Shown here piece after piece: positions 22,918 to 34,377 of a stretch of DNA of 64,000 nt. This DNA is from Capra hircus. Its lineage: Eukaryota > Chordata > Mammalia > Artiodactyla > Bovidae. Position 1 is the stretch's first letter. The number at the start of each line of letters is the position of its first letter. The notes under the pieces are model-generated. The model worked only from the letters and a program-made list of their open reading frames with translations, did no database searches and was not told the origin of the DNA. The translations under genes were made by a program, and so were the position numbers. The stretch spans positions 37,059,210 through 37,123,209 of the forward strand of contig NC_030821.1 of NCBI RefSeq assembly GCF_001704415.2, given 5' to 3'.

Positions 22918-22998
22918 ATCAGCATTCTTTTTCTCTAAAGGTACTTGGCCTGTGGGCTACAGGCTATCGTTTGCTGACCTCTGGTTTAAAACCTTGGT
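22918..22998. mobile_element. Possible hAT terminal remnant in MAL2 3' UTR
   Basis: 'ctgtgggctacaggctatcg' followed by 'tttgctgacctctggttta' resembles the terminal repeat of a mammalian hAT element. Short and diverged; low certainty. Confidence 0.35.
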
Positions 22999-24502
22999 TA
23001 TGGGTTTTGTGTTTTATTGAGCTGATCCTCAAAGGTCTAAAGTGAATTCGACAAGCCACATAATATTTAGTCTCATTCAATAATCACGTTGCCTTTGGGT
23101 TAATGATCAAACATTTACCCTTGAAGCAGCTATAGCATCTCAAGCTAATTCAAGTAGAGTCATGAGTACAAGAAAAAGTAATTTATGAAGTGAACCCTAG
23201 TGGCTTAATCCACCTAAGTGTTTTCCTAACAACTGAGCAAAATGTTTACCTGGCATTCTTAAAACGAGAGCCCCAGAGACCCCTAAGCCACTCCTGAAAT
23301 GGGTATATAGTGCCTGATGTTTTACTTTGGGTTTATTTATGCTTCAAATAGCAGCTGTTTGTCCTGTGCATGAATAGATGAGTATTTTTATGTGGATATC
23401 TGAGGCTTTACCCAGTAGAGCTCTCCAAAGGGTAAACTTTTTACTTCTAATTCTTTCACATGACTCTAAGTTAACTTCAAACAGAACATGAGATGTAACT
23501 TAAAGTTGTAGATTCTCATCTAGAGAATAGTCCTATGTTGTTTTGCACTGGTGAGAAATACATAGAATCAGTTTTCAAGCAACAGTGGTCACAAAAGCTA
23601 TCTCTGGCTGAATAGCACAGAAAAGTATTTTAGCCCACCTCGGAGACCCTGGTCATGGCAAAGTGCCAAAATGGCTTGAGAACAAGTTAGAGTTAGGCCC
23701 CAGCTCACACCACCTGTCCAAATGAGATACTTATCTCTTGCCCAAGAGGGCTACCTCTGGAAAAAGAGGGCTTTTGATTATTTTATACTTTTAGCCCTTT
23801 GTATTTTGGTTGAATCATCCCCTACAAGTGCCATGTATAAGTTGAGCAATTGGATTTCATGGAACATGGAACAATCCTGAATAAGCAGCATAATCAATGC
23901 TCACTGATCAAATGCTGTTTATGTAATAATCCCTTAGGAAGAAGAATCTTATTAGGGTTTGGTTTATGATGTAACTGTAAAGATAAAAGGTATATTTAAT
24001 ATGTGGCAAGAGGAAACCAGTCTTATGACTTTATCATAGCATTTCTATAAAAATCCAACTTCCTTGGTTTTTCCAGTTCCATACCACACACTTAAACCTG
24101 TATTATAAATGGTCTATTGCAAAGTCATAAATGTGCCATAAGGATATATCATCGATTCCGGCTGGAATTGTTAAAAGTCTGCTAGATTTAGTCGTGAGAT
24201 TATATTTTTATTTCCATGGTATAACAGGTCCATGCTGCTTGGTGGCATTAAATTAAATGATTTCATGAAACTGCCTTGGTGGCACTTTTATAAATGGATT
24301 GCTTCTCGATCATAAAGAACCAAGCCTAGAAGTCATTTAACTGTGAATATTTAGAATTGTAGATTAATCATGATCTAGATTTGGGAGTTGACTGGCAAAG
24401 CACTGAACAAAAATTATAGCATTTGAGTATTTCTTTGTATACCTTAGCTGTAAAAATGAGAAAGTGTTGGTTGGTCTTAAAATCTGGTAACTCCATGATG
24501 AA

Positions 24503-24539
24503 AATAAATTTATTTTATAAGTGTTATGACTCTAATAAA
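24503..24539 (+). promoter_or_regulatory. MAL2: Polyadenylation signals of MAL2
   Basis: Two AATAAA hexamers, at 24503-24508 and 24534-24539, about 2.0 kb after the stop codon. The second is followed by a T/G-rich stretch (tttgataatctttggggg) suitable as a downstream element. The cleavage site is probably near 24555. Confidence 0.7.
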
Positions 24540-24760
24540 GTATTCATTTGATAATCTTTGGGGGTCATCTATTTTTTATACAATTCACTTTGAAATTCAG
24601 TTAAAGATTTGATATAAACTTGACAGATTTGGAGTTTCTAGACTCATAATATATCTGAGTTCTGCTTTAAACATTTCTATGTAAAAGACAGTCTTTGCCA
24701 GCAAGTCTTTTTTATTTTTTTGGTGAAGATTTAAGAGGTAGCTCTTTGGAAGTATTATAA

Positions 24761-24968
24761 GTGAAGTGAAGTGAACTTGCTCAGTTGTGTCGAGCTCTTT
24801 GAGACCCTGTGGACTGCAGCCTACCAGTCTCCTCCATCCATGGGATTTTCCAAGCAAGAGTACTTAGAGTGGGTTGCCATTTCCTTCTCCAGGGGATCTT
24901 CCCGACCCAGGGATCTAACCCAGGTCTCCTGCATTGTAGGCAGACACTTTATGTCTGAGCCACTAGGG
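24761..24968 (-). mobile_element. Bov-tA SINE with 11-bp TSD
   Basis: Reverse-orientation, near full length. The sequence aagtattataa at 24750-24760 recurs at 24969-24979, defining the insertion. It lies just downstream of the inferred MAL2 poly(A) site. Confidence 0.93.
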
Positions 24969-25009
24969 AAGTATTATAAAGGAAGCTTAAATTATACTGC
25001 ATTTTATTT

Positions 25010-25250
25010 TAAAAGCATTTATATAGGCTTAATATATCCCAGGCAGTGTTCTGAACATTTTTTTTCAAATATTAACTAATTTAATCTTCGTTGTAACAAC
25101 TCTGTGGAGTAGATATTATTGTCACATTTCAAAAACAAGGGAGCCAAAACACAGACTGTAAGAAACACTGAGGGTCATGTACCTATCAAGTGGGAAAGCT
25201 GGCATTGTAAACCTCAGTCTGGCTGCAAAGTCCAGGTTCGTCATGGTTGT
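25010..25250 (-). mobile_element. MIR SINE
   Basis: Reverse MIR: 'ccaggcagtgttctgaacat', 'tgtggagtagatattattgt', 'tcacatttcaaaaacaaggg', 'cagtctggctgcaaagtcca'. Old. Confidence 0.75.
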
Positions 25251-25358
25251 TGATCCCTTAGTCCTCCCAGATTTTACAAATTTTGTATAACCAAAAATGT
25301 GACTCTTTCCCCTCAGATTCATATGGTCATATGTTCTAATACCCAGTATATCAAAATG

Positions 25359-25640
25359 TCGGAGAAGGCAATGGCACCCCTCTGCAGTACTCTTGCCTGG
25401 AAAATCCCATGGACGGAGGAGCCTGGTGGGCTGCAGTCCCTGGGGTCTCTGCAAGTCGGACACTACTGAGCGGCTTCGCTTTCACTTTCCACTTTCATGC
25501 ATTGGAGAAGGAAATGGCAACCCATTCCAGTGTTCTTACCTGGAGAATCCCAGGGACGAGGGAGCCTGATGGGCTGCCGTCTATGGGGTCACACAGAGTG
25601 GGACACGACTGAAACAACTTAGCAGCAGTAGCCGCAGCCT
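25359..25640 (+). mobile_element. BOV-A2 SINE, full two-unit copy
   Basis: Forward orientation: 'ggagaaggcaatggcacccc', linker 'tttcactttccactttcatg' in the middle, second unit 'ggagaaggaaatggcaaccc', ending in an imperfect (GCA)n tail at 25620-25638. Confidence 0.93.
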
Positions 25641-26279
25641 TTCAAAGATTTTAGAAGAATGCTTAACACACAAAACTGCTTATGATAGATGTTACCTTCT
25701 AGAACTTTTGTTTTGTTTTGTCACAACCAAGGGCTGACGAGTTTAGCTGTAAGAACTTAGACCATATTTGCATAATGGGGAAAAAGTGAAGCAACTGTGG
25801 TCTGCAAAGTTATCCAGACTGCCTGAATGTTGCTCTGGTCCATTCATTCTGGTTCTGGACTAGGGGCTTCAGTCACTCCATTGCCTTACATCAATTTAGC
25901 CCTCATTCATCAAGTCCTAAATTGACCTGGCTTTTTGATCACCCCTGGAACTGACATTAGAAAGGTTTTCTAGTCTGAGATACACCATTCAGCCTTTACC
26001 CATGAAGTATTAATATACACCTCTGCATATGCCAGAATCTGAAATTCTAAGTCATCCATGGAAGAGTCTATCCTCAACATCATGCTTCAAGTTTGTCACC
26101 AAGTGATCCAGCTTTTCAGGTGGTATTCATGGGAGAAGGGTCCAGGGTTTTGGAGACAGGTGATTATCTTTAGAATATATGTATATAGGATTTTGAAAGT
26201 TCAGCTTTTTCGAGTGAGCATGTATTGGGCTGTACCCTGAGAAACAGGTAAATAAAAGTTCCTCTCTCCGGAGCCTTCT
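25641..26279. other. Intergenic, no feature recognised
   Basis: Downstream of MAL2. No exon or repeat recognised; the open frame at 26058-26240 is unsupported. Confidence 0.4.
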
Positions 26280-26605
26280 TTTGTCGAGCCTTCCATGCCC
26301 GCTTTGGCACCCTCTTTGGGTCTCAAGTCAGTTGTTACCTTTGCAGGCCCTCCCTGAGAACTGTGTTTAAGCTTGAATCTCACACCAGCACTCTTGTTCT
26401 TTCCTGCATTTTCTGCATGGCACTTATGATATAGATTTTCAATATATAGCACATATTTTGTTTATTTTGTTTGTCCTCTTCTCCACTGGAGTGTAAGGCT
26501 TATGGAGAGGAATATTTTTGTTTAGAGCTTTATCTCTGGTACCTAGAATAGAGCATAGCAAAGAGCAGGTACTTGGTAGTTATATACTGAGTTAGAGAAT
26601 GAATA
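26280..26605 (-). mobile_element. L2 LINE 3' end
   Basis: Reverse L2: 'ggcacttatgatatagattt', 'ccactggagtgtaaggctta', 'ctctggtacctagaatagag', and the tail 'agcaggtacttggtag'. Diverged. Confidence 0.65.
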
Positions 26606-27513
26606 TTAATGACAATAACTTACTCTTGTATTCTATCAATAAGTTCCATAAAAATTGATCTTACCAGCACTTGAAAATTTCTGGTATGCTTTTCACCTAG
26701 TTCTGGATGTATTTCGGGTGAAGCCTAACCTTACAGGTCGTCTACTAATTAAATGTGTGTATATTACCAAAATGTTGTATAATTAGTCTTCTATAGCAGA
26801 GAAACCGTACTAATAATTTAGCATTTCATATAAACTCAGATTTTTATTGAAACATTTTAATTACTAAAGATATAACTGTACTTAGATAATCCTGAAAGCA
26901 TCATGAGAACTAAGAATTAATTGTTAAAAAGACTGTCATTTTTCTATAAATGATTGGAGTGGAGGGCTCTGGCTAGTAGTTTTGGCCAGAAATTATGAGA
27001 GTTACTGTTGTAAATCTAACAAGAGGTGGAGGTATCTATAATGTGGCATTTTGATTTTTCATGTCTCCCAACTCCAAGCTTTATCCTTGGGTATGTATTT
27101 ATGAGAGGTAGTCTAGATGAAGGATGTTGTTGAATTCCCTGTATTCAGTTTAATGTGGCATCCTAAGTAGGCCTGATATCCTGAGTCAAGGTACAGTTTA
27201 GCTGACACAATGGTGTTCTGATGAATCAGTATCCTGGGCCGCGTTGCCCTTTTATGAAATTCTACTTGCTATTGAATTTTAAGTATGCCATCTTGCTGAA
27301 TACGCTGCATTTTTGTATGGAAATCTTTTAAAGCGGAGTAAACTTACTTATTTACATACATAAGTATATAAAGTATTTAACAGAAATTGAATAAAGATTT
27401 GATACTTTAAGGCTGATTAACAGTTGTCTCAGTTTTTGAACATACATACCCTATTTAGCATATAAAATGTATGAACTAGTGTCAACCTAGTTTAAGTATT
27501 AGTAAAGCATTAA
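26606..27513. other. Intergenic, AT-rich, no feature recognised
   Basis: About 0.9 kb, AT-rich, without open frames or repeats that I recognise. Confidence 0.4.
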
Positions 27514-27638
27514 AAATTTTTTTTTTTTGGCTGCCTTGTGACTTCTGAGATCTTAGTTCCCTGACCAGAGATCAAACACTGGCCCTCAGCAGTGAAAACA
27601 CAGAGTCCTAATCCTGGACCCCCAGAAAATTCCCAAAG
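27514..27638 (-). mobile_element. CHR/SINE2-type SINE fragment
   Basis: T run at 27518-27529, then 'ggctgccttgtgacttctga', 'gatcttagttccctgaccag', and 'cctggacccccagaaaattc'. Reverse orientation, diverged. Confidence 0.75.
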
Positions 27639-28002
27639 CATTTTAATTTTAAATTTTAAAAAATAGTTAAAATATTATCTTTTGTTTGACAGAAGTGTTA
27701 ATGTCTTATTTAGACACATATTTTGGTAAGAGAAGATGTCTATTTTAGGGTCTGGTGGCCATTGACTTTAACAATACCTTGGCTTTGGATTCCTGGTGAG
27801 ATGATAGCTCCTCCATTTCTTTTGAGTGAAAAAGTTGTCCAAATCTCAGAAATCAACTCTTGGCCAAACAAACTTTTAAGAACAAATAAAGTCTCAGCAC
27901 ATGGATGTATTAGGCTTCTTTCCAATGTAAGATGAGTAAGAGTTGCCTCAGTTTTTTGTTTTTGTTTTTTCTGATATATAGTTATACTTTCAGCATGGAT
28001 TA

Positions 28003-28212
28003 TGCATGCATCTTAAGTTGCTTCAGTTGTATCGGACTCTGTGACCACATGGACTGTAGCCTGCCAGGCTCTTCTGTCCAGGAGATTCTCCAGGCAAGAA
28101 TACTGGAGTGGATAGCCATTCCCTTCTCCAGGGGATCTTCCCAACCCAGGGATCAAACCCACATCTCTCTTGTTTCCTGTATTGCAAGCAGAAGTTGAGC
28201 CAGGGAAGCCCT
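28003..28212 (-). mobile_element. Bov-tA SINE
   Basis: Reverse orientation: 'aagttgcttcagttgtatcg', 'gtagcctgccaggctcttct', 'ggggatcttcccaacccagg', ending 'gagccagggaagccc'. A small tandem of aattaggaaaatat follows at 28220-28248. Confidence 0.9.
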
Positions 28213-29445
28213 CAGTGTGAATTAGGAAAATATAATTAGGAAAATATAATTTTCATATAAAATGTATGGTTTCATGGATATTATTCAGCATGAAACGAAA
28301 TAAACGTTTAAATAGGAAATAATATTCCATTAAGAGCTGTATGATTTGAGGTGAGTCCATTTATCCAAGCCTATATCCTCATCTGTCAGTGGTGAGCATA
28401 GTTACAAACCTGTGGCAGTAGGTCCTTGGGAAACAAGAACCCAAGGTAGAGTTAAAAGTTCAAGCAATTTATTGGAAGTAATGCCTATGAAGGGTCAAAA
28501 GGAAAGGAGGAAAAAAATGGGAAGAGTTCCAGGCTGTGTTCTAGCTCTGAGAAAGATTCAATCAACTCAGCAGGGAGCTCCAGCACCATAGAGGTATCCC
28601 ACACTAGCTAGAAGAGATGAGCCTTTGTGCCTACACCATGCTCAATCACTGGCTGTGGGTTGTGCAGAAAGACTGTGACCTCAGCTCACTGGTTGAAAAG
28701 CTAGAAGAAGATTGAAGGCACCTGCACCCAGAGGTTGTAGGCACCTGCGCTCCCGGAGGGTGGGTCTTTGTTGGACTTGTGCACAGCGCTCTTGGTTACT
28801 GCCACTTGCTGCTCTGTATGTCATATAAGCCCACTTCTCCATGTGTATCACGGGAGCCACTCCCCCAGGGCTCCTGTGGGCCTCTGGTTCAAGAGAAGAA
28901 TTAGAACAGGGATGTTACACCAAACTGCTAGCCTCATTACTGTAGGTGAAGCCATAACTGACACTCGTAATCTCTCTGTGATTATCTACCCTGAATTCTG
29001 CACCTTCCTTTCCAGGCCTTTCACGTCTCCGGTGTTGTGACCCAAACCCTCATCTCTGAGGGGTCTGCACTGTCCCCTGGAGTTAAGGAATTTTCTTATT
29101 CACTGTTATGTTCTTTTCTTGATCAAGCATCCTTAAGATCCAATTCCATTTGTATTCCCCTGCTCCTGTGAATAAAATGCTAGTTAATTTTTGCAACTGT
29201 CTTGGAGTATAATCTGGTTTTTTTTTTTTTCTTATCAGACCCAACATGAATTCAGCAGGGCTATTCTGAGGGAGGCGTTCAGTAGAAAGGTGGGGACATG
29301 TCCTGGGGAAGAGTTTCTTTCCCCTCTCTTTTCTTTCTGCAGGGGAAAGTACTAACTTTAATAAGGAGGCCAACGGAGGATGAACTACCTCTGAAGCTCC
29401 AAGTGTTTCAGGGAATTCTAGACAGCCACAGTCTTCGGCAGTATC
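28213..29445. other. Intergenic, possible old LTR sequence
   Basis: No gene. The stretch 'caagcaatttattggaagta' (28465), 'tcaatcactggctgtgggtt' (28644) and the C-rich sequence up to about 29060 have the look of an old LTR. Similar wording occurs near 17613 and 14290 in MAL2 intron 2. Family not identified. Open frames at 28768-29373 are unsupported. Confidence 0.3.
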
Positions 29446-29660
29446 TGGGCTTCCCAGGGGGCAGAGTGGTAAAGAATCCTCCTGTCAATGCAGGAGAAGC
29501 TGGAGACTGGGTTTGATCCCTGGGTCAGGAAGATCCCCTGGAGTAGGAAATGGCAACCCACTCCAGTATTCTTGCCTGGAGAATCCCCACAGACAGAGGA
29601 GACTCGCGGGTTACAGTCCATGGGTTCACAAAGAGTTGGACATGACCGCGCATGCACACA
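29446..29660 (+). mobile_element. Bov-tA SINE
   Basis: Forward, full length: 'gggcttcccagggggcagag', 'tttgatccctgggtcaggaa', 'ccactccagtattcttgcct', and the end 'gttggacatgaccgcgcatg'. Confidence 0.92.
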
Positions 29661-30157
29661 TATTCAAGCATCCCCATCCCATGTTTCAGGGGCCCAGGCT
29701 TTCCTCCTCAGGATGCTGAATTTAGCATTACAGATTTGCCTTAGTACAGAATCCTTTGCGATTCAGTAAACCCGTCAGATCTTGAGTGTGCTCTTTAGCT
29801 GTGTTATTCTCACTGTTTATAATGTCATATGTTATTTCCTCTGTGTTTTCAAAGGCCTGAGTTATCACATCACCCAGAGTATTCCTCTCCATGGAGACAT
29901 TCTCCTATGTTAGGGAGATTATATTTACCTAATAAGGAATCTATGGTTTTTATTTTATCGGCACCCTTATAAAATTTAATATGTGCTTGCCACTAATCCA
30001 AAAGCACTATTTCACTCTAAAGTATCACTGCCAAATTTGTTTAGATTCCAATAACTAACCATAGCATGTTTTTTGTCCAAATATTTGAATAGATCTGGTT
30101 TCCAAAAAGAAAAGAAATCCAGATGACTCACTAAAACAGAATAGAGGAAAGATGTAA

Positions 30158-30445
30158 AGAGAAAGTGAAAGTCGCTCAGTCATGCTCTTTGGGAATTCTC
30201 CAGGCCAGAATACTGGAGTGGGTAGCCTATCCCTTCTCCGGGGGATCTTCCTAAGCCAGGGATCAAATCCAGGTCTCCCACATTGCAGGCAGATTCTTTA
30301 CCAGCTGAGCCATCAGGGAAGCTCAAGAATACTGGAGTGGGCAGCCTATCCCTTCTCCAGTGGATCTTCCCAACCCAGGAATCGAACCGGGGTCTCCTGC
30401 ATTGCAGGAGGATTCTTCACCAACTGAGCTATCAGGGAAGCCCAT
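30158..30445 (-). mobile_element. Bov-tA SINE with internal half-duplication, 10-bp TSD
   Basis: Reverse orientation. A shortened core (30165-30215) is followed by two copies of the half that runs from 'aatactggagtgggtagcct' to the tRNA-like end 'gagccatcagggaagc' (30208-30323 and 30325-30443). A single target duplication, aaagatgtaa, at 30148-30157 and 30446-30455 brackets the whole. It therefore inserted as one unit already carrying the duplication. Confidence 0.9.
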
Positions 30446-30844
30446 AAAGATGTAAGGGCTTCCCTAAATTAGCATCAATCTCCTTCAGCCAATTCTATGT
30501 CACCGAAACCATTCAGTTTTAAAACTACTAATAGTGTTCATTCTTTTTGTTTTGATAGTGAACACTCCTATCTTGATAAACTGTAAAAGTCCTCCTCCTG
30601 CCTCTTATCTCTTTTCTTTCTCCTCCTCCACTTTTGAATCTATTGGCCATTTCAGGTAAGTCTGACAAGGTATTTAAATTGTTTAACTATTTTATGGTGG
30701 TTAATTCAGGGGAATGCAAATACATTGTTAGTGTGTTCAGTATATTTGCCAGTTGTTTTAAAAGCTAATCTACTGACACTGGATTTCTTTTTCTGTCATT
30801 TGAATAAATGGGAAAAGTAGCTGACTGACTTAAGAGACTGTTAT

Positions 30845-31703
30845 ACACGTATTCAACAAACATCTATTGAATTCCTTTAAATGTCAGCTATGATTCTAGA
30901 TGCTAGAGAGACAAGGAAGAAAGCAATGCTATTATCCTCATAGGGTTTACATTGTAATGTGAGGAGAGAGGCAGTAAACAGATGCAGAGCACATGTATGA
31001 AAGGTTAGATATCCGTCAGTGCTGATGAGATAAATGAAACAAGGTAAAGGGTATAGGACAATCACTGGACGTAGAACTATTTTAAATAAATTGGGTAGGG
31101 GAGCTTAGAGGCAAGGAGCAGGATCCTGAAATTGGAGGATGGAGGCAAGCAGGTGACTAAGAGAAAAGCCTTTAGGGACTTGGACAATCTCTCCAGAGGA
31201 CTGAGTTCCGAGCATGCCTGGTGTGATCCAGGATCAAGCTAGTGGCTAGCAGAGCCAGAGGGAAGTGGGCAGGAGGAGTGGTGACATGAAGCAGGAAGCA
31301 GTGCCGGCAGATGCAGCTCACATAAGGTCTTGTATTTACATGAAAGGGCTCTACCTTTTTCTGTGTTTGTTGGGAAGCCATTGAAGGGTCGTGAGCAGAA
31401 GGTGGTATGATTTGACTTAGGTTTTAGCAAGATAATGGTGGTTGCTGGGCTGAGAACAGGCTGTAGAGGAACAAAGGTAGAAGCATGCATACATTAAGAG
31501 GCTGTTGGAATAAACCAGGTGAGAGATGCTGGTGGTCAGATCAGAGGGGCAGCAGTGGAGGTGGTGATAAGTGGTTGGACTCTAGGCAAGCTGTGAAGGT
31601 AAAGCTGGCAGAGTGTGTGGATGGACTGGGTTTGGAGTGTGAGCAAGAGGAAAAAAACTGAGATCAAGGATGGAGTTGCCATTTACTGCTTTACAAGAAA
31701 CTG
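30845..31703 (+). mobile_element. L2 LINE, 3' portion
   Basis: Forward L2 over about 0.85 kb: 'ttcaacaaacatctattgaa', 'tagggtttacattgtaatgt', 'gggaagccattgaagggtcg', 'aggctgtagaggaacaaagg', 'tggtgataagtggttggact'. Old and diverged. It is the target into which the next BovB inserted. Confidence 0.8.
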
Positions 31704-31713
31704 TGGGAGGAAG

Positions 31714-32125
31714 CTGGATTATAAAGAAAGCTGAGCGCCGAAGAACTGATGCTTTTGAAATGTAGTGTTGGAGAAGACTCTTGAGAGTCCCTTGGACTGC
31801 AAGAAGATCCAACCAGTCCATCCTAAAGAGAATCAGTCCTGAATATTTATTGAAAGGACTGATGTCAAAGCTGAAACTCCAATACTTTGGCCACCTGATG
31901 CGAAGAACTGACTCAATGGAAAAAACCCTGATGCTGGAAAAGATTGAAGGTGGGAGGAGAAGGGGACGACAGAGGATGAGATGGTTGCATGGCATCACTG
32001 ACGTGATGGACATGAGTTTGAGTAGGCTTTGGGAGTTGGCAATGGACAGGGAAGCCTGGTGTACTGCAGTCTATGGGGTCGCAAAGAGTTGGACATGACT
32101 GAGAAGCTGAACTGAACTGAACTGA
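31714..32125 (+). mobile_element. BovB LINE, 5'-truncated 3' end, with 10-bp TSD
   Basis: Translates to the C-terminal part of the BovB ORF (RVPWTARRSNQSILKRISPE, LKLQYFGHLMRRTDSMEKT, RQRMRWLHGITDVMDMSLSR, CTAVYGVAKSWT), followed by the tail 'gaactgaactgaactga'. Target duplication tgggaggaag at 31704-31713 and 32126-32135. About 412 bases of roughly 3.2 kb full length. Confidence 0.95.
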
Positions 32126-32177
32126 TGGGAGGAAGTGGTTTAGAAAAGATTCAAAAGTTAGGCTTTAGATATTGTGT

Positions 32178-32606
32178 TAGTTTTTTAAGGCTGCTGTATT
32201 AGAGCACCACAAAGTGGTGACTTAAAACAGCAGAAACATATTTGCTCACATTCTGGAGGCTGGAAGCTTGATATCAGGGTGTTGGCAGGACCCTGCTCTC
32301 TCTGAGACTCTGATAGAGTTCTTTCTTGCCTCTCGCTAGTTTCTGGTGGTGACTGACAATCCTTGAGGTTCCCCGCCTTACAACTGCATCACTCCAGTCT
32401 CTGTGTCTGTCATCTCATGGCAGTCTCTCTGAGTTTGTATCTTAAAAAGACACAATCACATTGGATTAGGACCCACTTTAATGACCTTGCTTCAGTGATT
32501 GCATCTGGAACGAGTCTATTTGCAAATAAGGTCACATTCAAGGTACTGGAGGTTAGAACCTGAATATAATTTTTTTCAGCGAGGGGACACAATTAATGCA
32601 TACAGA
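32178..32606 (-). mobile_element. MLT1-class LTR (ERVL-MaLR)
   Basis: Reverse complement of an MLT1-type LTR: 'tgttagttttttaaggctgc' at 32175, 'gacttaaaacagcagaaaca', 'ttctggaggctggaagcttg', 'cacattggattaggacccac', 'caaataaggtcacattcaag', 'ggttagaacctgaatataat'. This is an old solo-type LTR from a long-extinct retrovirus-like element; no coding sequence. Confidence 0.8.
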
Positions 32607-32631
32607 CATGTGAAGTTTGTTTTGTTTGTTT

Positions 32632-32811
32632 AAATTTTAATTAATTAATTAGTTCGACTGCACCAGGTCTTAGTTGTGGCACTTGGGATCTTTCATTACA
32701 GTGTACAAACTCTTAGTTGTGGCATGTGGGATCTACTTCCCCAACCCGGAATCGAACCTGGGTCCCTTGAGTTGGAAGTATGGAATCTTAATCACCACCA
32801 AGGAAAGTCCT
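32632..32811 (-). mobile_element. CHR/SINE2-type SINE
   Basis: Reverse: 'aattaattaattagttcgac', 'tgcaccaggtcttagttgtg', 'gcatgtgggatctacttccc', 'ggaatcgaacctgggtccct', 'aatcaccaccaaggaaagtc'. Confidence 0.85.
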
Positions 32812-33584
32812 TCAGGTTTGTTTTTGAGTTTAAGATTCCTTGGGTGTCCATGTTGAGAAGCGATTGCATGTACAAATCTAGCATTCAGATGCAAGCTCCA
32901 AGTTAGAAATGGTAAGGACTGTCAACTCTGGCATCTACCTGTTTACTGAATAAACCTGGGAAAACTATACAACAATCATAATTTCAGATTGGAAATTACA
33001 GTCTGGGCCTGTAAGGGACTGTTGTAAGAGTCTAATTGGACAATGAGTGTGAAGGCCTCCGAGATGTTTTAAGTACCACCAGGCAAATCAGTCAAAGCCC
33101 TTCATGTTGCAGATAGTTCTGCATTCAGTCGCCATGTATTTGGACCACATATTTTCAGAATATAACATGCTTTAGTGTATCACTGGTTGCATTTAAAGCT
33201 AAAATGTCAGCTTGCTTCAGGGTAGTTGTTGTACACAAATAATGATAAATTATACATTGGTGGAGATTCTTAAAAGTAAAAGAAAAGAATTCTAGAGTGG
33301 TTGCTGACTTCAGGGCTTTTAAAGTCTTGCCATGTCCTTAAGCAATGTCCTAAGTGTGACCTCACCACTAAGGTAAAATCAGCCACTGAGTGAGAACTTC
33401 TCAAGTAGAAATTCTGGATTGTTCCTAAGGAAAGTAAGAGAGTCTTTTCATTTATTCAAAATATGTACCGATAACCTATCCAAGAATTGTAGAAAAGATG
33501 AAACCACGATGATGAATAAGACCCAATAACTGTCCATAAGGAAGGGATCTGTAAATTAATGTACAATTCTCTCTCTATCTCTCT
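32812..33584. other. Intergenic, no feature recognised
   Basis: AT-rich, no repeat or gene recognised. A short (CTCTAT)n-like run lies at 33568-33586. Confidence 0.4.
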
Positions 33585-33774
33585 TTAGCCACTAAGTCGT
33601 GTCTGACTCTTGCGACCCCATGGACTGTAGCCTGCCAGGCTCCTCTGTCCATGGGATTCTCTGGGCAATAACACTGGAGTGGGTTGCCATTTCCTTCTCC
33701 AGGGGATCTTCCCGACCCAGGAATCAAACCCGGGTCTCCTGGATTGCAGGCAGATTCTTTACTGACTGAGCTAA
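33585..33774 (-). mobile_element. Bov-tA SINE
   Basis: Reverse: 'ccactaagtcgtgtctgact', 'cctctgtccatgggattctc', 'ggggatcttcccgacccagg', 'ttctttactgactgagctaa'. Confidence 0.9.
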
Positions 33775-33809
33775 TAAAGATAGAAAAAGCTGATTTTAGA
33801 GATAAGCCT

Positions 33810-34077
33810 AGATGGCACCCCACTCCAGTACTCTTGCCTAGAAAATCCCATGGACGGAGGAGCCTGGAAGGCTGCAGTCCATGGGGTTGCTAAGGGTCAG
33901 ACACGACTGAGTGACTTCACTTTGACTTTTCCCTTTCATGCATTGGAGAAGGAAATGGCAACCCACTCCAGTGTTCTTGCCTGGAGAACCCCAGGGACGG
34001 GGGAGCCTGGTGGGCTGCCGTCTATGGGGTCGCACAGAGTCGGACACGACTGAATTGACTTAGCAGCAGGAGCAGCT
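33810..34077 (+). mobile_element. BOV-A2 SINE
   Basis: Forward two-unit copy, linker at 33915-33940, second unit starting 'ggagaaggaaatggcaaccc' at 33945, and the 'cgacacgactgaattgact ... gcagcagg' tail. Little divergence. Confidence 0.93.
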
Positions 34078-34188
34078 AGAATGCTATGGAAGCATGAGGG
34101 AAGGTTGTAGAGGGGAGAAGTGTGCTTCTTGGTAGAACTGATATATATAAGGGATCTACAGGATGAATTAGAGCCAGATGGGAAGATG

Positions 34189-34317
34189 CCCTGGAGAAGG
34201 AAAAGGCTACCCACTCCAGTATTCTTGCCCGGAGAATTCCACGCACAGAGGAGCCTGACGGGCTACAGTCCGTTGGGTCGCAGAGTTGGACAGGACTGAA
34301 TGATTAACACACACGTA
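34189..34317 (+). mobile_element. Bov-tA SINE, core half
   Basis: Forward core: 'ggagaaggaaaaggctaccc', 'actccagtattcttgcccgg', 'gagcctgacgggctacagtc', and the end 'atgattaacacacacg'. Confidence 0.88.
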
Positions 34318-34377
34318 AGAAAGTATCAAGACAGTAAGGAGATGGGCATTCCAGGCAGAGGGGCCGAAACTGAATCT

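Larger units (their letters stand above)
22507..24560 (+). other. MAL2: MAL2 3' UTR (terminal exon, non-coding part)
   Basis: About 2.05 kb from the stop codon to just after the AATAAA at 24534. AT-rich, with no open frame of note and no SINE or LINE that I recognise except a possible hAT terminal remnant near 22940. Freedom from young insertions here, while both introns and the downstream flank are full of them, fits a transcribed, constrained UTR. The 3' end is inferred from the polyadenylation signal, not from transcript data. Confidence 0.75.
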
